Source of the DNA: Actinomycetota bacterium
GTDB lineage: Bacteria > Actinomycetota > Thermoleophilia > Miltoncostaeales > Miltoncostaeaceae
Length of the DNA: 64,000 nucleotides
NCBI GenBank assembly: GCA_020636905.1
Contig: JACJWX010000004.1
Coordinates: 62,001 to 126,000, forward strand
Direction: 5' to 3'
Position numbers and translations under genes: made by a program. Of the stretch, positions 41,614-51,408 are shown piece by piece (positions within the stretch are counted from its first letter, which is position 1; every line of letters starts with the position of its first letter). The notes under the pieces are model-generated. The model worked only from the letters and a program-made list of their open reading frames with translations, searched no databases and was not told the DNA's origin.

Positions 41614-42924
41614 TCAGGTACCGAACAACTGCGGGAGACCGCCCCGCCCCATGCGCTTCATCATCTTGCGCATCTGCTTGAACTGCGACAACAGCTGGTT
41701 GACTTCCTGCACTGACGTTCCACTGCCCGCGGCGATCCGCTGGCGGCGGCTTCCGTTGATGATTTCAGGTCGACGACGTTCTGAGGGGGTCATGCTGGAG
41801 ATGATCGCCTGAACGCGATCAATCTGGCGCTCATCGACTTCGACGTCCTTCAGCTTCTTCCCGACCCCCGGCATCATGCCCAACAACTGGCCGATGGGTC
41901 CCATCTTGCGGATCTGCGCAAGCTGCTGGCCGAAGTCGTCGAGCGTCATCCCGCCGCCGAGAATCTTCTTCTCGAGCGCCTTGGGGTCTTCGACCTCGAT
42001 GGTCTGCTGGGCCTTTTCGATGAGCGACAGGACGTCGCCCATCCCGAGGATCCGCGAGGCCATCCGGTCGGGATGGAACGGCTCGAGTGCGTCGACCTTT
42101 TCGCCGGTCCCGACGAAGTAGATGGGCCGTCCGGTGGTGGCCCGTACCGAGAGCGCCGCGCCGCCGCGGGCGTCGCCGTCGAGCTTCGTCAGGACGGCGC
42201 CGTCGAACTGCACCGCTTCCTGGAATGCCTGCGCCACTTCGACGGCGGTCTGCCCGGTCATGGAGTCGAGCACCAGCAGGACCGCGGTGGGCTTCACCGT
42301 GTTCCGGATTTCGACCAGTTCGTCCATCATCTGCTCGTCGAGGACGGTGCGCCCCGCCGTGTCGACGATGATGAGGTCGCGCATCTTCGAGCGGGCCTCG
42401 TCCACGCCGCGTCGGGCGATGCCAACGGCGTCGCTTCCATCCTCGCGGTACACGGGGACGTCGATCTGCTCGCCGAGCACCGCCAGCTGTTGCGCGGCGG
42501 CGGGCCGGTGGACGTCGCATGCAACCATCATCGGGGCCCGCCCCTGCTGCTGGTAGTAGCGGGCCAGCTTCGCGCAGCAGGTGGTCTTACCGGACCCCTG
42601 CAGGCCGGCCATCAGCACGATCGTCGGAGGGCGCTGGGCGAAGGGCACGCCCACGTTCGATTCGCCCATCAGCGTCGTGAGTTCTTCGTTGACGATCTTC
42701 ACGACCTGCTGGTCGGGCGTCAGCGAGTTCATGACCTCGCTGCCCTTGGCGCGCTCGGCGATGGACTTCGTGAACTGCTTCACCACCGCCATGTTGACGT
42801 CGGCCTCGAGCAGCGACAGGCGAATCGCCCGCATCGCCTGGTCGATGTCGGCTTCGGTCAGCTTCCCCTTGCCGCGCAGGCCGGAGAAGACACCCTGGAG
42901 TTTGTCGGAGAGTGAGTCGAACAT
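41614..42924 (-). CDS. ffh: Signal recognition particle protein Ffh (SRP54)
   Basis: 436 residues. The N domain, G domain and methionine-rich M domain are in order. GTPase motifs are GLQGSGKTT (P-loop), DVHRPAA, DTAGR and TKLDGDARGG. The M domain near the C-terminus has QFKQMRKMMKRMGRGGLPQLF. ATG 42924 (MFDSLSDKLQGVFSGLRG) is the normal Ffh start; the longer reading is not needed. With 4.5S RNA it targets membrane proteins to FtsY, whose gene is directly upstream. Confidence 0.96.
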   Translation of the reverse strand: MFDSLSDKLQGVFSGLRGKGKLTEADIDQAMRAIRLSLLEADVNMAVVKQFTKSIAERAKGSEVMNSLTPDQQVVKIVNEELTTLMGESNVGVPFAQRPPTIVLMAGLQGSGKTTCCAKLARYYQQQGRAPMMVACDVHRPAAAQQLAVLGEQIDVPVYREDGSDAVGIARRGVDEARSKMRDLIIVDTAGRTVLDEQMMDELVEIRNTVKPTAVLLVLDSMTGQTAVEVAQAFQEAVQFDGAVLTKLDGDARGGAALSVRATTGRPIYFVGTGEKVDALEPFHPDRMASRILGMGDVLSLIEKAQQTIEVEDPKALEKKILGGGMTLDDFGQQLAQIRKMGPIGQLLGMMPGVGKKLKDVEVDERQIDRVQAIISSMTPSERRRPEIINGSRRQRIAAGSGTSVQEVNQLLSQFKQMRKMMKRMGRGGLPQLFGT

Positions 42925-42977
42925 TCGGTGGAAGCGCGGGTCGCGCGCGACCACACACTCTAGCCCAGCGACCGCCG

Positions 42978-44000
42978 TTACCGAGGTGTCTCGGCCGACT
43001 CCGGTCCGCTGAAGATGGCGCGTGCGTAGGCCTCGGCGTCGAACGGATGCAGGTCCTCCAGCTTTTCGCCCACCCCCGCGAGCACGATCGGGATGCCGAG
43101 TTCGCGATTCACGGCGACGGCGATGCCACCCTTGGCCGTCCCGTCGAGCTTGGTGAGGATGACGCCCGACAGCGGCAGCGCCTCGCCGAAGAGTTTCGCC
43201 TGGCTCAGACCGTTCTGACCGGTCGTCGCGTCGAGCACCAGCAGGGTGTGATGCGGTGCCGTCGGATCGGCCTTCGAGACCACGGCTCCCACCTTGCGCA
43301 GCTCCTCCATGAGGTTCCGCTGCGTCTGGAGCCGTCCGGCGGTGTCGATGAGAACGACGTCGGCCCCACGGGCCCGTGCCGACGACACGGCGTCGAAGGC
43401 GACCGCCCCGGGGTCGGCGCCGGGCGCCTGACGCACGAGCTGGGCTTCGGATCGATCAGCCCAGACGGCGAGCTGCTCGACCGCGGCCGCCCGGAACGTG
43501 TCGGCGGCGCCGATCACGACCCTCTGGCCGAGCTCGCTCAGTCGATGGGCGAGCTTGCCAACGGTCGTCGTCTTTCCGCTCCCGTTCACCCCGACCACCA
43601 GGATGACGGTCGGTGAGTCACCGATCTCCAGCTTGGGCGGCTCGGGCGCCATCATGGCCTTGACGGCCTTCGCGAGCGCCGGGGCGACCTCTGAACCGGA
43701 CACGATCCGTCCCTGCCCGGCCTCCTCGCGCAGTTCTTCGACCAGTGCGAGGGTCGCGTCCATGCCGCAGTCGGCCGAGATCAGCGCCTCCTCGAGCTCG
43801 TCCCACATGTCGGCCGTGACGAGCTTGTGCGCGAACACGCCGGCGAGCTGTGGCGAGATGGCCTGCTGGGGTCGGGTCAGGGAGTCCTTGAGGCGGCCGA
43901 GAAGTCCACGTCGGCGGGTCGACTGTTCTTCCTCACCGGGAGGTGCGGCGATTCCGAAGAGCTCGGCCCACCGCGCCGCGTCGTCGGTGGCGGAACTCAC
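42978..44000 (-). CDS. ftsY: Signal recognition particle receptor FtsY
   Basis: 340 residues. An N-terminal acidic/basic region (about 1-40) precedes the NG domain with VGVNGSGKTTTVGKLA, DTFRAAA, DTAGRLQTQ and TKLDGTAKGG. It lacks a long A domain, as usual in actinobacteria. The ATG overlaps the smc stop (ATGA). Confidence 0.95.
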   Translation of the reverse strand: MSSATDDAARWAELFGIAAPPGEEEQSTRRRGLLGRLKDSLTRPQQAISPQLAGVFAHKLVTADMWDELEEALISADCGMDATLALVEELREEAGQGRIVSGSEVAPALAKAVKAMMAPEPPKLEIGDSPTVILVVGVNGSGKTTTVGKLAHRLSELGQRVVIGAADTFRAAAVEQLAVWADRSEAQLVRQAPGADPGAVAFDAVSSARARGADVVLIDTAGRLQTQRNLMEELRKVGAVVSKADPTAPHHTLLVLDATTGQNGLSQAKLFGEALPLSGVILTKLDGTAKGGIAVAVNRELGIPIVLAGVGEKLEDLHPFDAEAYARAIFSGPESAETPR

Positions 44001-47000
44001 GCACGACCACCGGCGATGGCCTTGAGCTGGCGCCGGACGAACGGCCGCGAACTGCCGTCAAGGGCGTGATCCAGTCGTCGCGAGACCACCTGGGACACGC
44101 CGTCGCCGCCCATCGTCACGCCGAAGAGCGTGTCGGCGATCTCCACCGTGGGTTGCTGGTGGGTGATCATCAGGAACTGCGTGTGGCTGGAGAGCTTCCG
44201 CACCAGCGCGAGGAACCGGCGCAGGTTGCTGTCGTCGAGCGCGGCCTCGACCTCGTCGAGGAGGTAGAACGGCGCCGGCTGGGTCATCGCGATGGCCATG
44301 CAGAAGGCCAGAGCCACCAGCGACCGCTCACCGCCGGACAGCATCGACAGCGGCCGGGCGCGCTTTCCGGCCGGCACGACCTGGAGTTCGATGCCGGCGT
44401 CCTCGCCGTCTTCGACCTCGGCGAGGCGCCCCTGGCCTCCGGGGAAGAGCGTCCCGATGTTCTCCGAGAAGCGCTGCTGCACCGCCGCGAAGAGGTCGCC
44501 GAAGCCGTCCGAAACGATGGTGTCCAGACCCTCCATGTGTCCCGCCAGCGCCGCGGCGGTCTCGTCGAGGTCGGTGATCTGTTCCTCGATCTCCAGGATC
44601 CGTTCGTCCATTTCGGCGTGTTCGGTCGCGGCGAGCGAGTTGACGGCGCCCAGCTCAGCGCGCCGACGCTCGAGATCAGCGACGCGTCGCCGCTCCGCGG
44701 CGGGATCGACCGGTGTCTCCGACCGCTGCTCGGACTGCTCGTCGGGTTCCGGACCGAGTTCGTCCGCCCGGGCCGCCGCGTCGGTGCACCGCAGCTCCGC
44801 GTCGTGAGCGGTGTTGCGTGCGGTGTCCCGAGCGACCTCGACGTCGACCAGACGCTGGCGGACCTCGGCCCTGGCCCGCTGGGCTTCGGCGAGATCCTCG
44901 CCGGCGGAGGTCGCCTCCTCGGCCACCAGGCGCGCCTCGTCGACGAGGGATGCGGCCACCGCGTTCAGGGCGTCGACGGCCCGCCGCGGGAGTTCCAGGT
45001 CCTGCACACCGGGCGCCGTCAGCGCCCGACGCTGGATGTTGGCGAGCCGTTCCGCCGCCTCGGCGTCGGCGATCTGCGCGGCGGCCAGTTCGGCCCGCGC
45101 GGCGACCAGCGTCGCGTCGGTCTCGGAATGTGCAGCGCGGGCCGCCGCGGCAGCGGCCTCCCGTTCGTCGAGTGCGGCGAGCGCGAGCGCGCGGTCGGCT
45201 GCGGCCCGTTCGAGTGCGGCGCTGAGCCGCGGAAGTTCGTCTCGGACCGTCACGGTCGCCGCCTGTGCGGCATCCCGTGCGGCCTCGGCATCGGCCCGTT
45301 CACCCGCAAGGCGTGCGTTCGCGGCTCGAATCGACGCGAGCTTGGCCTCCGCCCGATCGTGGCAGCGGCGCGCCGCACGGAAACGACGTTCGACCGCGGC
45401 GGCCGCGCCGCGAAGCGCCGTCTCGCGCTGTTCCAGAACCTCGAGCGCGGCCTCGGCCTCCGACAGTCGCTCCGCCGCGGCCGCGCGAAGCGCGCCGGCG
45501 GTCCATTCGCTGCGGGGCTGGGTCAGGATTCCCTGCGAGGGGCGGAATCGCCGCCCGTCGGAAGTGACGCAGATCGCCGCTGTGTCGGCCGGCACCGCAT
45601 CGAAGGACTCGACGAGCCATGCATCCTGGAGCACACGCGTCACCGGGCCGACGAGGTCATCGCGGGTGATCGTGACGAGATCGAGGATGCGGGTGGCGCC
45701 CGCGACCGGGGCCTCGCATCCGCCGCTCGCGGGACCGTCCACCAGAACGGCGGCAGCACCCCGGTCGATGAGGTCGGCCGCGGCCACGTGAGACGCGGCC
45801 GTGCTGGACTCCGCGGCCACCCCGAGTGCGGCGCCCACAGCACGCTCGGCGCCCGGGACGACCGTGATGTGCTCGCCGACCCCGGTGACGAGGTCGCGAG
45901 TCTTGCCGCTCCGTGACACTTCAGCGGCGCACTCACGCCGGTAGGCGTCCGCTGCGGTGCGTTCGCTGCGTGCATCGTCGAGCACGCGCGTGGCGGTCTC
46001 CACGCGATCGCTCCAGTGCTGCGAGCGCTGCCCGGAGATCTCCGCACGACGCTCGGCACGTGCAAGGTCGCCTGCTCCGGCCTCGACGGTCACGGCGTCG
46101 ATTCGCGCTCTGGCCGCATCGAGGGCCTCAGCCACCTCGACGCCCTGGCGCTCCACCGCTCCGAGTGCGCGCCGGGCCTCCTCCTGCGTCTGCACCGCGT
46201 CGTGATGGCGGGTGGTCGCCTCGAGGACCGCGTCCCTGGTTTCGGCGGCCGCTGCCGCGGTCGTCGCCACGCGCGCCTCGGCGTCGGAAACCGCAGACTC
46301 GGCGCGTCCCCGTCGCATTCCCGCCTCGTTGGCGGCCCGCTCCGCATCGTCCCGGCTCGCGAGCGCGGCATCACGCTCACGGGCTTCACGGGCGTGCTGA
46401 CGCTCGGCGGCCGCGACGCGTTCCGCGGCCAGGTCGGCGCGGTTGTGCACGCGATCGGCCGCCGCACGCACGTGCCGCGCCAGGTCCCTGCGTGATTCGC
46501 GCCGTTGCTCGGCCCGTGCGACGGCTGCATCAGCCTCGTCGAGCGCGGTGCGCGCCAGGGCGAGCTGCGCCTCCTGGTGTTCCGCCGCTGCCTGGGCCGC
46601 GGCGAGCCGTTCACGAGCCGCCCGAACCGCGCGGTGGGCGGCAATCGCCGAGGCGGCCGCGATCCGTGAGTGGCCGGCGGCGATATCCCGGTCGAGCGTC
46701 TCAGCTCGTTCGGCCTGTTCGGCCTGCGTCTTCAGCGACTCGCGCCGCTCGTGCAGCTCCGTCGCCAGATCCCTCGCGCGGTCGAGTCGGTCGGCCACGC
46801 GCGCCAGCTTCTGCTCGGCCCGCTTGCGCCGCCGCTTCTGGAGTGCCACGCCCGCAGCCTCTTCGATGACGGCACGCAGGTCGGCCGGACGGGACGTGCA
46901 GACGGCCTCCACCTGCCCCTGCCGGATCACCGCGAGCGCGTCGGGGCCGAGTCCGCGGGTGGCGAGCGATTCGTGGATGTCGAGCAGGCGGCACGACACA

Positions 47001-47341
47001 CCGTTCAGTCGGTACGTGGCGTCGCCGGCCCGGGTGACGCGCCGGGTGACTCCGAGTTCCGCGGCATCGTCCGTCGTCGCTTCGGCGCGGGTCAGGGTCA
47101 TCGACACCTCGGCGAGGCCCGCGGGAGCCCTCCCGTCACCGCCGGAGAAGACCACCTCCGACATGCCCGAAGCTCGCAGGCGGGTGGCGCGCTGCTCCCC
47201 CATCGCCCAGACCAGCGCCTCGGCGAGGTTGCTCTTGCCCGAGCCGTTGGGACCGACGATCACGTTGAGCCCGGGTCCGAAGTCGAGTGCCGTGCTGGTG
47301 GCAAAGGACTTGAACCCACGCACCTCAAGTCGACTGAGCAT
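43997..47341 (-). CDS. smc: Chromosome segregation protein SMC
   Basis: 1114 residues. The N-terminal head has Walker A VGPNGSGKSNLAEALVWAMG (29-48). Long Ala/Arg/Glu-rich coiled coils flank a central hinge (about 480-600). The C-terminal head has signature LSGGERSLVALAF and Walker B FYLLDEVEAALDD. It is slightly shorter than typical SMC (about 1150-1200) owing to shorter coils. It overlaps rnc upstream (17 nt) and ftsY downstream. scpA and scpB are not in this window. Confidence 0.95.
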   Translation of the reverse strand: MLSRLEVRGFKSFATSTALDFGPGLNVIVGPNGSGKSNLAEALVWAMGEQRATRLRASGMSEVVFSGGDGRAPAGLAEVSMTLTRAEATTDDAAELGVTRRVTRAGDATYRLNGVSCRLLDIHESLATRGLGPDALAVIRQGQVEAVCTSRPADLRAVIEEAAGVALQKRRRKRAEQKLARVADRLDRARDLATELHERRESLKTQAEQAERAETLDRDIAAGHSRIAAASAIAAHRAVRAARERLAAAQAAAEHQEAQLALARTALDEADAAVARAEQRRESRRDLARHVRAAADRVHNRADLAAERVAAAERQHAREARERDAALASRDDAERAANEAGMRRGRAESAVSDAEARVATTAAAAAETRDAVLEATTRHHDAVQTQEEARRALGAVERQGVEVAEALDAARARIDAVTVEAGAGDLARAERRAEISGQRSQHWSDRVETATRVLDDARSERTAADAYRRECAAEVSRSGKTRDLVTGVGEHITVVPGAERAVGAALGVAAESSTAASHVAAADLIDRGAAAVLVDGPASGGCEAPVAGATRILDLVTITRDDLVGPVTRVLQDAWLVESFDAVPADTAAICVTSDGRRFRPSQGILTQPRSEWTAGALRAAAAERLSEAEAALEVLEQRETALRGAAAAVERRFRAARRCHDRAEAKLASIRAANARLAGERADAEAARDAAQAATVTVRDELPRLSAALERAAADRALALAALDEREAAAAAARAAHSETDATLVAARAELAAAQIADAEAAERLANIQRRALTAPGVQDLELPRRAVDALNAVAASLVDEARLVAEEATSAGEDLAEAQRARAEVRQRLVDVEVARDTARNTAHDAELRCTDAAARADELGPEPDEQSEQRSETPVDPAAERRRVADLERRRAELGAVNSLAATEHAEMDERILEIEEQITDLDETAAALAGHMEGLDTIVSDGFGDLFAAVQQRFSENIGTLFPGGQGRLAEVEDGEDAGIELQVVPAGKRARPLSMLSGGERSLVALAFCMAIAMTQPAPFYLLDEVEAALDDSNLRRFLALVRKLSSHTQFLMITHQQPTVEIADTLFGVTMGGDGVSQVVSRRLDHALDGSSRPFVRRQLKAIAGGRA

Positions 47342-47996
47342 CGCCCTCCACTCCGGCTTCCGCGAGATATGCCTCGGCCGCGCGCTGCTGCGACCCCTGC
47401 TTGCTGCTGCCTTCGCCCCGTGCGACGACCACGCCGTCGATCAGCACCTCACTCGTGAAGCGCCGCCGATGGGCCGGCCCGTCGGCCGCGACCAGCTCGT
47501 AGCGGAGCGACCGTCCGTCACGCTGGGCGAGTTCCTGGAGGGTCGTCTTGGCGTCGCGGCGACCTGGAATCGCCTCGCTGAGCGGTTCGGCGAACGCCGC
47601 CAGCACCCCGCCCTCGACCTCCGAGAACGGGAGGTCCAGGTATGCGCCGCCGATGACGGCTTCCGCGAGTGCCGCGGCCACCGATTCGTTGCCATCGACG
47701 TCCGCGGAGGACACGCCGGGCGGGGCGAGCTCCAGCATCCGCCGCGGAAGCTCCGCGTTGCGAGCCACCCGGGCGCAGGTCTCACGCGAGACGATCCCCT
47801 GGCGCATCCACGCGAGATCCCCCTCGGTGGCGGCACTGTGACGGCGCATGAGGTCGGCGGTCACCACGAGCTGAAGCACGGCATCCCCGAGAAGTTCGAG
47901 TCGTTCGTAGGAGTCGCCTCGATCCCGCACCCATGACCGATGCGTGAGGACCTGGCGTCGCCGCGCCGGGGCCAGCCGATCCCAGAGATCGGCCAG
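47325..47996 (-). CDS. rnc: Ribonuclease III
   Basis: About 223 residues if begun at CTG 47996 (ADLWDRLAPARRRQVLTHRSW). GTG 47930 would lose the conserved LTHRSW, and no ATG, GTG or TTG exists between the upstream in-frame TGA and that point, so a CTG start is likely. The catalytic box reads YERLELLGDAVLQLV; the second acidic cluster is in ALAEAVIGGAYLD. A C-terminal dsRNA-binding domain (about 150-220) ends in RAAEAYLAEA. It cleaves rRNA precursors. Confidence 0.88.
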   Translation of the reverse strand: MADLWDRLAPARRRQVLTHRSWVRDRGDSYERLELLGDAVLQLVVTADLMRRHSAATEGDLAWMRQGIVSRETCARVARNAELPRRMLELAPPGVSSADVDGNESVAAALAEAVIGGAYLDLPFSEVEGGVLAAFAEPLSEAIPGRRDAKTTLQELAQRDGRSLRYELVAADGPAHRRRFTSEVLIDGVVVARGEGSSKQGSQQRAAEAYLAEAGVEGDAQST

Positions 47997-48012
47997 CCCG
48001 TTGAGGTGCGGA

Positions 48013-48255
48013 TCAGCCCGCGTGGGCGATCACGAAGTCGACGGCCTGCCCGACGGTGCCGATCTTCTCGGCCTCCTCGTCGGGGATCTTGACCTTGAAG
48101 CGATCCTCCATCTCCATGATCAACTCGACCAGATCCAATGAATCGGCGTTCAGATCCTCCTGGAAGGAGGCTTCCTCGGTGACCTCTGAGGAATCGACGC
48201 CTAGCTGCTCCACGAGGATGGCGCGAACCTCCTCGACGACCTTTGCTCGGTCCAA
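48013..48255 (-). CDS. acpP: Acyl carrier protein
   Basis: 80 residues, acidic, four-helix. The phosphopantetheine serine is in NADSLDLVELIMEMED. The start codon is TTG (48255) preceded by AAAGGGAAG. It lies between plsX and rnc, the usual order. The 186 nt upstream to plsX is non-coding and probably holds its own promoter; I could not fix it. Confidence 0.95.
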   Translation of the reverse strand: MDRAKVVEEVRAILVEQLGVDSSEVTEEASFQEDLNADSLDLVELIMEMEDRFKVKIPDEEAEKIGTVGQAVDFVIAHAG

Positions 48256-48441
48256 GGTCTTCCCTTTCTGGACGTACGCCGAGAGCTTGGATGCTCACAG
48301 GCGGGGAACGTAACACCGACCCCGGACGCCACTGTCAGGCCCCAGGGTCGTGGCGGGGATCCTACCCATGTCAGGAGCCCGTGACCTCCGTCACCCCTGC
48401 GGGAGCAAGGCCGGTCCGTGGCCGTCGATGCCGCGGTCGGC

Positions 48442-49464
48442 CTACGCCGAAGACTCGACGGCGCCCCGGTCTCCGAACTCGGCGGCCAGCTCCTGAACCA
48501 GGTCGTGGCGGACGCCGATCGCCGCCGTCCGAATGGCGTTCGCCACCGCGGTGCTGTTGCTCGATCCGTGGCCGATCACCGAAAGCCCGTTGACCCCGAG
48601 CAGGAAGGCCCCTCCCACCGCGTCCGGGTCCAGGCGGGCGAGCAGCCGGCGGATCGACGGACGGATCAGCAACCCGCCGATCTTGCCGATCAGGGTCTCC
48701 CGGACGGATGCCCGGATCTCGCTCAGCAGCACCTGGGCCGAGGCCTCGTACAGTTTGAGGGCGACGTTGCCGGTGAAGCCGTCGGTGACCACCACGTTCG
48801 CGGTGCCGCGTGGAATGTCGCGCCCCTCGACGTTTCCGATGAACCCGGGCGTGTCCTTCAGGAGTGCGTGGCTGGCGAGCACGAGGTCGCTGCCCCGCTC
48901 GGCTTCCTCGCCGATCGAGAGCAGGCCGACGGTCGGATCCTCGATGTCGAGGACTCGCTGCGCGAAGAGCCGGCCCATAACGGCGTACTGCGCCAGGTGC
49001 TCCGGTTTGGCCTCGGCGTTCGCGCCGGCGTCCAGGAGGACCACCAGCCCCTGTTGTGAGGGGAGCGGCGTCGCGATGCCCGGGCGGATGACGCCGGGGA
49101 TTCGGCGCATGTGGAGGATCGACGCCGCCATCATCGCCCCCGTGTGACCGAGCGACACCGCGGCGGCGGCCCGCCCTTCACGCACCTCGCGACAGGCGAC
49201 GACCACCGAGCTGTCGGGTTTGGACCTGACGGCCCGGGCCCCCTCCTCGTGCGAGTGGACCTTGTCGGGAGCGTCCACGATCTCGAGGTGGACGCGGCGA
49301 TCCTCCGGAAGGGCCATCACGGCCGGTTCGAGGACGCGGGCGTCGCCGACGAGGCGCACATGCAGTTCGGGGCCGGCCGCGGCGGCCGCCCCCTCGATGG
49401 TCACGTCAGGGGCGTGGTCGCCGCCCATCGCGTCCAGGGCAACGACGATTGTTCCCACGCTCAT
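48442..49464 (-). CDS. plsX: Phosphate acyltransferase PlsX
   Basis: 340 residues. It makes acyl-phosphate from acyl-ACP for phospholipid synthesis. Hallmarks: VALDAMGGDHAP at the N-terminus, VSLGHTGAMMA, LLDAGANAEAKPEHLAQ, VVTDGFTGNVALK and VIGHGSSNSTAVANAI. It follows rpmF by 32 nt, the standard arrangement. Confidence 0.95.
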   Translation of the reverse strand: MSVGTIVVALDAMGGDHAPDVTIEGAAAAAGPELHVRLVGDARVLEPAVMALPEDRRVHLEIVDAPDKVHSHEEGARAVRSKPDSSVVVACREVREGRAAAAVSLGHTGAMMAASILHMRRIPGVIRPGIATPLPSQQGLVVLLDAGANAEAKPEHLAQYAVMGRLFAQRVLDIEDPTVGLLSIGEEAERGSDLVLASHALLKDTPGFIGNVEGRDIPRGTANVVVTDGFTGNVALKLYEASAQVLLSEIRASVRETLIGKIGGLLIRPSIRRLLARLDPDAVGGAFLLGVNGLSVIGHGSSNSTAVANAIRTAAIGVRHDLVQELAAEFGDRGAVESSA

Positions 49465-49496
49465 GCGAGCGGGACTCGACTCGCCGGCAAGGGCGG

Positions 49497-49676
49497 CTAG
49501 TCGCGGATCTCCACGACCTGGCGACCGCGGTACTGACCGCAGATCCCGCAGACGCGGTGCGGACGGATGGGCGCGTTGCAGTGCGGGCAGCGCCCGATAC
49601 GGGCCGCATCAATCGAATGGGTCGCACGCCGCGTGTCACGACGTTGACGTGAGGTCTTTCGCTTCGGTACAGCCAA
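49497..49676 (-). CDS. rpmF: 50S ribosomal protein L32, zinc-ribbon form
   Basis: 59 residues, too short to stand out by length but unmistakable: TTG start, then AVPKRKTSRQRRDTRRATHS, the zinc ribbon CPHC ... CGIC, and QVVEIRD before TAG. The four cysteines mark the Zn-binding (C+) form, as opposed to zinc-free paralogues. It lies between yceD and plsX, as in most bacteria. Confidence 0.93.
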   Translation of the reverse strand: MAVPKRKTSRQRRDTRRATHSIDAARIGRCPHCNAPIRPHRVCGICGQYRGRQVVEIRD

Positions 49677-49737
49677 TGCGCATCCAGGGTCGTATGTGGG
49701 CCGGCGCGGGAGGTTAGCAGGTCTCCACGCGAAACCT

Positions 49738-50313
49738 TCAGTCGTCGCCCCGAGTCTCGGCCTCTCGCTCCTGCTCGGCGAGCCGATCGGCGAGTTCGGC
49801 GAGACCGGACCAGCGCGGGTCCGGCGGTGGCTCGCAGTCGCACGGGTCGGTGTTGAGGTTGGCGCCGCACTGCGGGCACAGGCCGGCGCAGTCCTCGCGG
49901 CAGTGGATCGCCGGGGGGAGTTCCTCGACCACCGCGTCCCGCATCCAGGCCGCGACGTCCAGGATGCCGTGGTCCAGGTAGAGGCTGGTCAGATCGGGGT
50001 CGCTGGTCCCGTCCTCCGACGTCTCGGTGGCGTCGGCATGGATGTCGACCCGGGCGTCCTCCAGGCATCGCCAGCAGGGCCCCACGACGGTGGCGTCGGC
50101 CCGCAGCCGGAAGTGCCAGCCGTTGACCGACCGGACCAGGTCGAGGCGGGCCTCCGGGGCCGGCACGCTGGTGCGGTACTCCTGCCCGGCGATCGTGAAC
50201 GGCGCCACCGGGATCGCCCCGTTGATGACCGCGGCGGCGCCCGACTGCAGATCGACCGTCTGGAGGTCGATCCGCTCGATCACGGGCACCTCGGCGTCCC
50301 GAGCCGCCGTCAC
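49738..50313 (-). CDS. yceD: DUF177/YceD-family protein
   Basis: 191 residues. It carries the family's paired cysteine motifs (GPCWRCLEDARV and CAGLCPQCGANLN, then CDC), suggesting a zinc site. YceD proteins accompany rpmF and are linked to 23S rRNA accumulation in plants and bacteria. The first base is GTG 50313. Confidence 0.88.
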   Translation of the reverse strand: MTAARDAEVPVIERIDLQTVDLQSGAAAVINGAIPVAPFTIAGQEYRTSVPAPEARLDLVRSVNGWHFRLRADATVVGPCWRCLEDARVDIHADATETSEDGTSDPDLTSLYLDHGILDVAAWMRDAVVEELPPAIHCREDCAGLCPQCGANLNTDPCDCEPPPDPRWSGLAELADRLAEQEREAETRGDD

Positions 50314-50349
50314 CGTGTGCCCGCGTGTCGCATCGGCCGGTTCGTCCGA

Positions 50350-50862
50350 CTACTCGTCGTCGTACTCGATCTGCTCGTCGTCGTAGATGGCCGCCTCCTG
50401 CGCGGCCTCCTCGACCTGCGGGCGTCCCTGGAGTCGCTCACGACCGCGCTGAACGGCCGCCATGAACTTGCCGAGGTTCACCTCGAGCGTCCCGAGCACC
50501 TCGTCGGCGTAGTCCTCCGCACCGAGGCGCACCTCGCGTTCGCGCTGGCGCGCGCCCTCGAGGATGTCCTCGGCCTCACGCTCGGCCTTGCGCACGATCT
50601 CCTGCTGGGACACCTCGCGCTGCGCGTGCTCGCGGGCCTCTCCGACGATCCGATCCGCCTCGCGCTTGGCTTCCGCGAGCATCTCCTGGCGTTCCTTGAC
50701 GATCCACCGGGCTTGCTTGACCTCTTCGGGGATCGTCGAGCGCATCTCATCGAGCAGCTCGTAGATCGCCTCGCGGTCGATCCGGACCTGATCAGTCAAG
50801 GGAACGGCCCGAGCGTTGTGGATCAGGTCGTCCAACTTGTCGATCAGCTCAAGAACGTCCAC
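50350..50862 (-). CDS. DivIVA-like coiled-coil protein
   Basis: 170 residues. A short N-terminal helix pair (MDVLELIDKLDDLIHNA) leads to a long Glu/Arg-rich coiled coil (about 45-135) and an acidic tail (YDDEQIEYDDE). It matches in size and place the actinobacterial gene between coaD and yceD that is related to DivIVA/Wag31. A role at the membrane in growth or division is inferred from that kinship. Confidence 0.75.
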   Translation of the reverse strand: MDVLELIDKLDDLIHNARAVPLTDQVRIDREAIYELLDEMRSTIPEEVKQARWIVKERQEMLAEAKREADRIVGEAREHAQREVSQQEIVRKAEREAEDILEGARQREREVRLGAEDYADEVLGTLEVNLGKFMAAVQRGRERLQGRPQVEEAAQEAAIYDDEQIEYDDE

Positions 50863-50871
50863 GCACCCTCC

Positions 50872-51408
50872 TCAGTCGTTGTGCCCGGTTGTGTTGCCGC
50901 CCTTGGTGGCGAGCCGTGGGCTGCGCTCACTCAGGGCCTGGGCCACAACCGCAGGAACCCATGACGATACGTCGCCGCCCCAGGCCGCCACCTCGCGCAC
51001 GCCGCTGGAGCTGATGAAGCTGTACCTGGGTGTTGCGGGCAGGTACACCGTGTCGATCTCATTGGCGAGATCGCGGTTGATCTGCGCCATCTGGAACTCG
51101 TAGTCGAAATCCGAGATGGCCCGCAGTCCCTTGACGACGGCGATCGCCCCGGCCTCCCTCGCCTTGTCCGTGACCAGGCAGTTGAAACCTTCGACCCTGA
51201 CGTTGTCCAGCCCTCGTTCGGCGGCGGCCTCACGAACGAAGCGAACGCGTTCCTCGGTCGAGAACATCGGAGATTTCTTGAATGAGCCATCGGTCACAGC
51301 AACGAGAACTTCGTCGAAGAGGTACGAAGCCCTTTCGATGATGTCCAGATGGCCGAACGTCACCGGATCGTAGGTCCCGGGGCACATGACCACGCGCTGC
51401 ATGCTCAT
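50872..51408 (-). CDS. coaD: Phosphopantetheine adenylyltransferase
   Basis: 178 residues. The fourth step of CoA synthesis. Nucleotidyltransferase motif PGTYDPVTFGHLDII, the ISSSGVREVAAWGG closing segment and the pantetheine-binding VVKGLRAISDFDYEFQM are intact. The ATG overlaps the rsmD stop (ATGA). An internal Met at residue 3 could also be used. Confidence 0.95.
   Translation of the reverse strand: MSMQRVVMCPGTYDPVTFGHLDIIERASYLFDEVLVAVTDGSFKKSPMFSTEERVRFVREAAAERGLDNVRVEGFNCLVTDKAREAGAIAVVKGLRAISDFDYEFQMAQINRDLANEIDTVYLPATPRYSFISSSGVREVAAWGGDVSSWVPAVVAQALSERSPRLATKGGNTTGHND

Noticed and set aside
48256..48441. A riboswitch or attenuator between plsX and acpP
   Set aside because: I found only weak hairpins and no known conserved RNA motif; a simple promoter is more likely.
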